A program made the translations under genes and the position numbers. A model generated the notes under the pieces. That model was not told the origin of the DNA. It was given only the letters and a program-made list of their open reading frames with translations, and ran no database searches. Shown here piece after piece: positions 6,165 to 10,024 of a DNA stretch of 10,024 nucleotides (the first letter of the stretch is position 1; every line of letters begins with the position of its first letter). This DNA is from Candidatus Methylarchaceae archaeon HK01M (lineage in GTDB: Archaea > Thermoproteota > Nitrososphaeria > Nitrososphaerales > JACAEJ01): contig JAKLZD010000084.1 of the NCBI GenBank assembly GCA_024256245.1, positions 1-10,024 of the forward strand, in the 5' to 3' direction.

Positions 6165-6292
6165 TCAAAACACGCCTATCGGCTTTTTGCTTTTACCCCC
6201 TTCTGGTAATATTTCTGGCCTTAATCCTTGGGCTTCAAGATCATCTAATGTTGATAGAATAGCGAATATTTTTTTCTTGGGGGCTGGTAAAA
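6165..6292 (-). pseudogene. Possible 3' remnant of an unknown gene
   Basis: The minus strand is open from the methyltransferase start region down to TGA at 6167-6165. It encodes about 42 residues with a protein-like composition, including KKKIFAILSTLDDLEAQGLR and then PEILPEGGKSKKPIGVF. No ATG, GTG or TTG opens this frame within the intergenic stretch, and further upstream it runs antisense to the methyltransferase gene. It could therefore be the stump of a gene whose 5' part was replaced, or a chance open frame. Product not recognised. Confidence 0.25.
6183..6195 (+). terminator. T-rich tract, possible archaeal terminator after pncB
   Basis: CTTTTTGCTTTT follows the pncB stop by 35 bases. 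Archaeal polymerase often stops at such T tracts without a hairpin. The tract also lies inside the possible minus-strand remnant, so its A/T bias may have another origin. Confidence 0.3.
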
Positions 6293-7105
6293 ATGGAGGA
6301 TAAAATACAATCGTCTCCAGAAGAGGTTTCAGAACAAGAGCTTGCTTATTTAGAAATGCAAGCTGATATGGGCATTACAAAACATATGGGGGGAATAAAA
6401 GCCACAGAAGAGCTAATTGAGTTATGCGACATAGACAAAGGTAAATACGTCTTGGATGTAGGTTGTGGCATTGGAACAACCGCTTGTTACCTTGCAAAAA
6501 GGTATGGTTGTAGAGTGGTCGGTGTAGATATTTCTGAAAAGATGATCGATTGGTCAAACGAAAGGGCGAAAAGAGAAGGTGTAGAGAATAGAGTAAAATT
6601 TAGGGTAGCGGATGCGCAAAACCTCCCTTTTGAGGACACTATTTTCGACGCAGTTATTTGTGAATCCGTAATCGCATTTATAAAAGAAAAACAGAAATCC
6701 GTAAGCGAATATGTTAGGGTGACAAAAAAAGGAGGGTACGTAGGGCTTAATGAGGCAACTTGGATAAAGGCACAACCTTCATCAGAAATCCTTGAATACT
6801 TATCGCACACCGTCGAAAAGGTGGAATTTCTAACTTCCGATGGCTGGGAAGAAATGTTGAAAGAATCTGGATTAAAAGATATAGTAGTGAGAACGTACAA
6901 AGTCAGCGCTACAAGCGAGTTCTTTGATAGAGTTAAGTTGTTAGGTTTTAAACGTATTCTAGAAGCATGGTACAGATTTTTGTCTATGTGTATTGTGGAT
7001 TTAGCTTACAGGAAGTATACAAGAAAAATGATAAAAGAATCATTGAATATGCCTAAGGGCATATTCGAATACTGGGGGTACGGCATATATGTTGGCAGGA
7101 AATAA
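6293..7105 (+). CDS. Class I SAM-dependent methyltransferase (Methyltransf_11 type)
   Basis: This 270-residue cytoplasmic enzyme should transfer a methyl group from S-adenosylmethionine; the acceptor cannot be told. Motif I is YVLDVGCGIGTTACYLAKR (52-70), the acidic residue after strand 2 is Asp79 in VVGVDISEKMI, the adenine-binding segment is RVADAQNLPF (104-113), and motif IV/post-motif is FDAVICESVIAFI (118-130), followed by KKGGYVGLNE. The N-terminus carries MGITKHMGGIKATEELI, common in archaeal small-molecule methyltransferases of the UbiE/sterol/glycine-methyltransferase kind. The last 70 residues are basic and aromatic (ILEAWYRFLSMCIVDLAYRKY) and may form an amphipathic, membrane-touching or substrate-binding cap. 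ATG 6293 has only a weak upstream site (CTGGT). It is convergent with the next gene. Its A-rich codon use and the possible gene remnant beside it hint at acquisition, but this is soft evidence. Confidence 0.88.
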   Translation: MEDKIQSSPEEVSEQELAYLEMQADMGITKHMGGIKATEELIELCDIDKGKYVLDVGCGIGTTACYLAKRYGCRVVGVDISEKMIDWSNERAKREGVENRVKFRVADAQNLPFEDTIFDAVICESVIAFIKEKQKSVSEYVRVTKKGGYVGLNEATWIKAQPSSEILEYLSHTVEKVEFLTSDGWEEMLKESGLKDIVVRTYKVSATSEFFDRVKLLGFKRILEAWYRFLSMCIVDLAYRKYTRKMIKESLNMPKGIFEYWGYGIYVGRK

Positions 7106-7165
7106 AAAATTAGATATTGAATAAAAAATGATTATGTGTTTGGAAAAGGTTAATATATGGATTTT

Positions 7166-7744
7166 TCATTCAACTATTTGGATATTCACACTTGAAATCT
7201 TTTCCTGAGTTCTCCGGAAACGCTTTTGGAGGATCCTAATCATATCTTTTATTCTTTCATCTTTAGAGTCTTCAGCATATTTACTGATCTTTTCGATTTT
7301 TTCAGGATCAAAGATATTTTTATTCAACATTTCAGATATAGCAGCTAAGACCTTTTTCGATTCTTCAGTTACGAGCTCATCAAATTTTTGAGATTCAATG
7401 ACATCTCTAATAATTATGTCGCCTGAAATTATGTCTAAAACCTTTTTGTCTCCTTTAAGTTCAATACTCCCTCCATTATACTCAATAGTCCATCCATCTT
7501 TTGAAGGATCGAAAAGATACTCTTCACCTTCTTCAATTAAGGTGAAGGGACCACCCAAGGTATACCTAAAATATGATCCAGATTTTATCCGATAAGGATC
7601 ACATATTTGAATGGGTCTGACAAAATTAAGTCTGCCTTGTGCTTTAACGAAGCAATCACATTCATAATCTGGATTATGACCAATAAAAACTATGAATTTT
7701 GTTCCATTTTCTTCAAAAGAGCGGATGATACTAGTCTCACGCAT
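7166..7744 (-). CDS. Hypothetical protein, 192 residues
   Basis: I do not recognise this protein. It starts at ATG 7744, 16 bases after the predicted transcript start, with no ribosome binding site. Residues 1-110 look strand-rich: FIVFIGHNP (17-25), FVRPIQICDPYRIKSGSYFRYTLGGPFTLIEE (41-72, aromatic and glycine-rich) and WTIEYNGGSIELKG. Cys29 and Cys31 (ECDC) and Cys48 could bind metal or form a disulfide. Residues 110-185 are strongly charged and helical (IRDVIESQKFDELVTEESKK; ERIKDMIRILQKRFRRTQEK), perhaps a coiled coil. No signal peptide or membrane segment. The gene stands alone, convergent with the methyltransferase gene (60 bases apart). The long clean frame and good TATA box support a real gene. 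Confidence 0.78.
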   Translation of the reverse strand: MRETSIIRSFEENGTKFIVFIGHNPDYECDCFVKAQGRLNFVRPIQICDPYRIKSGSYFRYTLGGPFTLIEEGEEYLFDPSKDGWTIEYNGGSIELKGDKKVLDIISGDIIIRDVIESQKFDELVTEESKKVLAAISEMLNKNIFDPEKIEKISKYAEDSKDERIKDMIRILQKRFRRTQEKISSVNIQIVE

Positions 7745-7780
7745 ATAGTGTTATGAGTCGATTGTATTTAATAAATCTCT

Positions 7781-7790
7781 CTTTTATAAG
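7781..7790 (-). promoter_or_regulatory. TATA box of the 192-residue unknown gene
   Basis: The minus strand reads CTTATAAAAG, centred about 42 bases before ATG 7744. The transcript should begin near 7760, leaving a short leader without a ribosome binding site. Confidence 0.5.
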
Positions 7791-7956
7791 AATTGGAAAA
7801 TCCTTGATAGGCGAAATTGAGGCTTCATACTTAGTTTAATTAAATCTATATTCAGAATATTCTTCTTTCATCTCTTAACAGGAACATGCTACGATCAATT
7901 TCTTGTTTTATAGAATTTTCTGAAGTAGTTCAAGTTGTCTATCTAAGCACGGAAGC

Positions 7957-8460
7957 TTAGTCTACCTTAAAGAATTTGGTTCTCGGCGATCCGCAGACTG
8001 GACATACATCTGGTGCCGTGCCTTCGGTGGTATATCCACAGACCTCGCAGACATAATAGTCCATTTTTGCCAATTCTTTTTTATTTCTTAGTGCATCAAC
8101 CGCCTTAGAGAACAGACCAGCGTGTACCTTCTCGACCTTGTTTGCTACATCAAAGCTCCAAACAGCTTTGCGATCTTCTTCTTTTTTAGCTATGCTCAAG
8201 TATTCTGGATACATCTTAGTATACTCGAAGGTCTCCCCCGAGATAGCGGTATCCAAGTTCTCTACTGTTGATCTTATTTCTCCCAATACCCTAAGATGGT
8301 TCAAGGCATGAATCGTCTCTGCCTCTGCAGCCGCCCTAAAAAGCTTCGCAACTTGCATGTAGCCTTCTGCCTCTGCCTTTCGAGCAAAGGCCAAGTAGCG
8401 TCTATTCGCCTTTGATTCTCCCGCAAACGCATTTTTTAGATTTTCAACAGTCCTATTCAT
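7957..8460 (-). CDS. rbr: Rubrerythrin
   Basis: Rubrerythrin reduces hydrogen peroxide to water in the cytoplasm of anaerobes, using electrons passed from its rubredoxin domain to a di-iron centre. The four-helix ferritin-like domain (1-125) carries Glu15 (FAGES), Glu48 and His51 (ETIH), a glutamate near 77-79, and Glu110 with His113 (EKVH), the expected metal ligands. The C-terminal rubredoxin domain has Cys138 and Cys141 (CEVCG) and Cys153 and Cys156 (CPVCG). ATG 8460 is chosen, giving 167 residues: AGGTGGG (8473-8467) lies six bases upstream, while the longer start at ATG 8487 would fall before the predicted transcript start and adds a non-conserved end. The gene is divergent from a cupin gene, with a palindrome between its TATA box and start. 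Electron donors such as rubredoxin reductase are not in view. Confidence 0.96.
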   Translation of the reverse strand: MNRTVENLKNAFAGESKANRRYLAFARKAEAEGYMQVAKLFRAAAEAETIHALNHLRVLGEIRSTVENLDTAISGETFEYTKMYPEYLSIAKKEEDRKAVWSFDVANKVEKVHAGLFSKAVDALRNKKELAKMDYYVCEVCGYTTEGTAPDVCPVCGSPRTKFFKVD

Positions 8461-8479
8461 CTTTAACCCACCTTCATCA

Positions 8480-8495
8480 AATAACATGCGTTATT
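8480..8495. promoter_or_regulatory. Palindrome, candidate operator of rubrerythrin (and cupin)
   Basis: AATAAC, spacer ATGC, GTTATT: perfect 6-base arms over 16 bases. It lies directly between the rubrerythrin TATA box and its predicted transcript start, where a bound dimeric regulator would block polymerase. The cupin promoter is about 70 bases away on the other strand. The regulator is unknown. Confidence 0.45.
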
Positions 8496-8496
8496 A

Positions 8497-8508
8497 TTTA
8501 AACATTAC
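8497..8508 (-). promoter_or_regulatory. TATA box of the rubrerythrin gene
   Basis: The minus strand reads TGTTTAAATAAT, centred near 8502. Transcription should start near 8476, just before the AGGTGGG site at 8473-8467. Confidence 0.5.
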
Positions 8509-8561
8509 AACTGATCGAATATGTTCTATAAGCGGTTGATGGTAGAGTACGGTTGGGCAAT

Positions 8562-8573
8562 CTTATATTATAT
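8562..8573 (+). promoter_or_regulatory. TATA box of the cupin gene
   Basis: CTTATATTATAT is centred near 8567, 40 bases before ATG 8607. The transcript should start near 8592, leaving about 15 bases that contain the GAGG site at 8597-8600. Confidence 0.5.
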
Positions 8574-8606
8574 AGTTGGCAGAACTGTGTAAGAAAGAGG
8601 ATTAAT

Positions 8607-8954
8607 ATGGAGCATAGTAAAGATCAAAAGGATTTCGAAAAGTTTGTATCTCAAACAGTAAGGTTGGTCGATCTAGTAGACTACCAAGAAGGGGCCGTAG
8701 TGAGTCGAACGATAATCGATAAGAAGACAGGAACGGTAACCTTGTTCGCTTTTGATGAAGGGGAGGGGTTGAGTGAACATACAGCGCCCTTCGATGCTTT
8801 GGTCTATCTTCTTGATGGTGAAGCAGAAATCGATATCTCTGGTAAAAAGCTTCGTTTAAAAGAAGGCGAAATGGTCATAATGCCAGCTAATCAACCACAT
8901 TCCCTGAAGGCAGTAAGAAAATTCAAGATGATTTTGATGATGATAAGGTCTTGA
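8607..8954 (+). CDS. Small cupin-domain protein
   Basis: This is a single beta-barrel cupin of 115 residues, cytoplasmic, of unknown substrate. The first cupin motif region is GLSEHTAPFDALVYLLDGEAEI (54-75) and the second is GEMVIMPANQPHSLKA (87-102). Of the usual metal ligands, His58 and His98 are kept, while the second histidine and the glutamate of motif 1 are Ala60 and, at best, Asp63. The phrase SEHTAPFDALV is, as I recall it, typical of a cupin group found in anaerobic bacteria and methanogens. The open frame extends back to ATG 8553, but that start precedes the TATA-predicted transcript start; ATG 8607 has GAGG six bases upstream and gives the usual length. Its divergent placement from rubrerythrin suggests a joint stress response, which is inference. 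Confidence 0.88.
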   Translation: MEHSKDQKDFEKFVSQTVRLVDLVDYQEGAVVSRTIIDKKTGTVTLFAFDEGEGLSEHTAPFDALVYLLDGEAEIDISGKKLRLKEGEMVIMPANQPHSLKAVRKFKMILMMIRS

Positions 8955-9082
8955 CTTGAAGAACATGAGTGTCTGATTTTATCCAGAACGAATTGTCATA
9001 ATAACTGAGTTTTATTTGGAAGTTCTATAATAATTTCCTTCGTTTAATGGTTTTTACTCTTGCTTCGATCCCTGAATATCGA

Positions 9083-9096
9083 GACCGTTCAAGGTC
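9083..9096. promoter_or_regulatory. Imperfect palindrome upstream of the ligase TATA box
   Basis: GACCGTTCAAGGTC pairs at five of seven positions, with perfect GACC/GGTC outer arms. It ends 14 bases before the TATA box at 9111. It could be an activator or repressor site; chance is quite possible at this size. Confidence 0.25.
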
Positions 9097-9110
9097 AAAG
9101 TTAAGATAGA

Positions 9111-9120
9111 CTATATAAAT
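9111..9120 (+). promoter_or_regulatory. TATA box of the DNA ligase gene
   Basis: CTATATAAAT is a strong TATA match, giving a transcript start near 9140 and a leader of about 60 bases to ATG 9204. A second A/T block at 9136-9145 (GAATATATAC) could give a shorter leader. Confidence 0.45.
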
Positions 9121-9203
9121 CACATGAAGTTTACTGAATATATACTTCTTGAAACATTTTTGGTTCTGAACAACATGAAACTTGTGCATTTATAGGTGGT
9201 GTT

Positions 9204-10024
9204 ATGAAAACAACCTTCAAATCCTTGGCAGAGCTATGTGAAAGACTTGAGGCCACAAATAAGAGACTTCCCATGATCAGCCTTGTTGCAGACTTCTTAA
9301 AGGATTTGGAGGCAGAAGAGGTCGAAGCCTCTGTATCCATGATTCTTGGTAGGCCTTTTCCAAAATTGAGTTACAAAAAGCTTGATGTAAGCTGGGCAAC
9401 TCTACGAGAAATTATAAAGAGAATAACAAAAGCTGATTGGAAAGTCTTTATGGATGTCTTCGGGAGGACTGGGGACATAGGCTCAGCCACAAAAACTCTT
9501 TTTGAAAGCAAGAAATTTGAAAAGCAGTCAACTCTTTTTGAGAGAACGTTGACGATAATGGAGGTTAGACGTAGTTTAGAAACTATAGCCAAGACCACTG
9601 GTCTTGGCTCAAGGGAAAAGAAAGAACGTCTAATAGGGGCCCTATTGAGCCTAACCACACCCATCGAAGCCAAATATTTGGTTAAGATCTTAATAGGCGA
9701 GATGAGGATTGGTTTCTATGAAGGATTGATGGAACAGGCAGTTTCCAAAGCCTTTCTAATCCCATTAGAAATAGTGCAAAAAGCAAGCATGTTCATAGGA
9801 GATTTAGGGATAGTATCTGTAATAGCAAAAACGCAAGGCAAAGAAGGTTTATCAAAAATCGGGTTTAGAGTTTTCAGGCCTGTTAGGCTTATGTTGGCTC
9901 AAATGGCAAACGATGTCTCTGAAGCCTTGAGAGAACATGGTGGCAGAACAGCCTTCGAATATAAGCTGGATGGGGGTCGAGTTCAGATCCATAAATATGG
10001 TGATGAAGTAAAGATCTTCAGTAG
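9204..10024 (+). CDS. lig: ATP-dependent DNA ligase, archaeal type (5' part, runs off right edge)
   Basis: The enzyme seals nicks in double-stranded DNA during replication and repair via an adenylated lysine. The first 273 codons are present, roughly half of the usual 550-600. Residues 1-220 form the helical DNA-binding domain, recognisable from FKSLAELCERLEATNKR near the start, TTGLGSREKKERLIGALLSL in the middle and KILIGEMRIGFYEGLMEQAV. The adenylation domain begins near FRPVRLMLAQMA. Motif I is EYKLDGGRVQIHK, with Lys254 as the adenylated residue and Arg259 conserved; the window ends soon after, so motifs III to VI are not seen. ATG 9204 follows AGGTGGT (9194-9200) at a good distance and yields the normal N-terminus. 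The gene stands alone on the plus strand here. Confidence 0.95.
   Translation, partial: MKTTFKSLAELCERLEATNKRLPMISLVADFLKDLEAEEVEASVSMILGRPFPKLSYKKLDVSWATLREIIKRITKADWKVFMDVFGRTGDIGSATKTLFESKKFEKQSTLFERTLTIMEVRRSLETIAKTTGLGSREKKERLIGALLSLTTPIEAKYLVKILIGEMRIGFYEGLMEQAVSKAFLIPLEIVQKASMFIGDLGIVSVIAKTQGKEGLSKIGFRVFRPVRLMLAQMANDVSEALREHGGRTAFEYKLDGGRVQIHKYGDEVKIFS

Noticed and set aside
6487..6900. Minus-strand frame of 137 codons inside the methyltransferase gene
   Set aside because: Antisense to the SAM-binding motifs; no promoter or family match.
7945..7960. Short inverted repeat AAGC/GCTT beside the rubrerythrin stop as a terminator
   Set aside because: Four-base arms and no following T run on the minus strand; too weak to call.
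9131..9673. Minus-strand frames over the ligase gene
   Set aside because: Antisense to a DNA ligase gene with an intact reading frame, good ribosome binding site and motif I.
1..10024. CRISPR array, tRNA or rRNA genes, insertion sequence ends, toxin-antitoxin or other defence module
   Set aside because: I looked for regularly spaced repeats, the conserved tRNA GGTTCRA segment, terminal inverted repeats with a transposase, and paired small genes; nothing convincing was found.

Overview
The window looks archaeal. Evidence for this: an archaeal-type ATP-dependent DNA ligase at the right edge, a Thi4 thiazole synthase of the sulfide-using type, a type II (Thermoplasma-like) nicotinate phosphoribosyltransferase, A/T-rich TATA boxes about 25-40 bases before many starts, very short leaders, and GGTGG/GGAG-type ribosome binding sites on only some genes. 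Rubrerythrin, a flavodoxin-type protein and a cupin suggest an anaerobic or microaerobic life. The lineage cannot be fixed from this stretch alone; a Thermoproteota/Bathyarchaeia/Nitrososphaeria-like organism is my guess.

Layout. 1-397 (-): 5' part of a gene for a possible degenerate nuclease-fold protein. 398-846: non-coding, with a TATA box, three helically phased direct repeats and a hairpin. 847-1407 (-): flavodoxin/HemG-like protein, probably starting inside the longest open frame. 1435-1925: no convincing gene, but three small hydrophobic reading frames. 1926-3236 (-): TldD-family metalloprotease. 3353-4141 (+): Thi4, divergent from tldD. 4383-4817 (+): unrecognised 144-residue protein. 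4922-6148 (+): nicotinate phosphoribosyltransferase. 6165-6292 (-): possible 3' gene remnant. 6293-7105 (+): SAM-dependent methyltransferase. 7166-7744 (-): unrecognised protein, convergent with the methyltransferase. 7957-8460 (-): rubrerythrin, divergent from the cupin at 8607-8954 (+). 9204-10024 (+): 5' part of the DNA ligase gene.

How the genes fit together. Thi4 consumes NAD (with glycine and sulfide) to make the thiazole of thiamine, and the nicotinate phosphoribosyltransferase feeds NAD synthesis, so thi4, the unknown gene and pncB form a plausible thiamine/NAD neighbourhood on one strand, although each seems to have its own upstream region. Rubrerythrin and cupin share a divergent promoter with a palindrome placed where a repressor could act on rubrerythrin; this looks like a small oxidative-stress module. 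The rest is a mix of housekeeping genes. I see no CRISPR array, tRNA, rRNA, intact insertion sequence or obvious defence system. The best leads are local: a one-residue shortening of the TldD zinc motif, loss of the cysteines expected in the C-terminal domain of the phosphoribosyltransferase, the divergent rubrerythrin/cupin operator, and the phased repeats downstream of the promoter of the left-edge gene.
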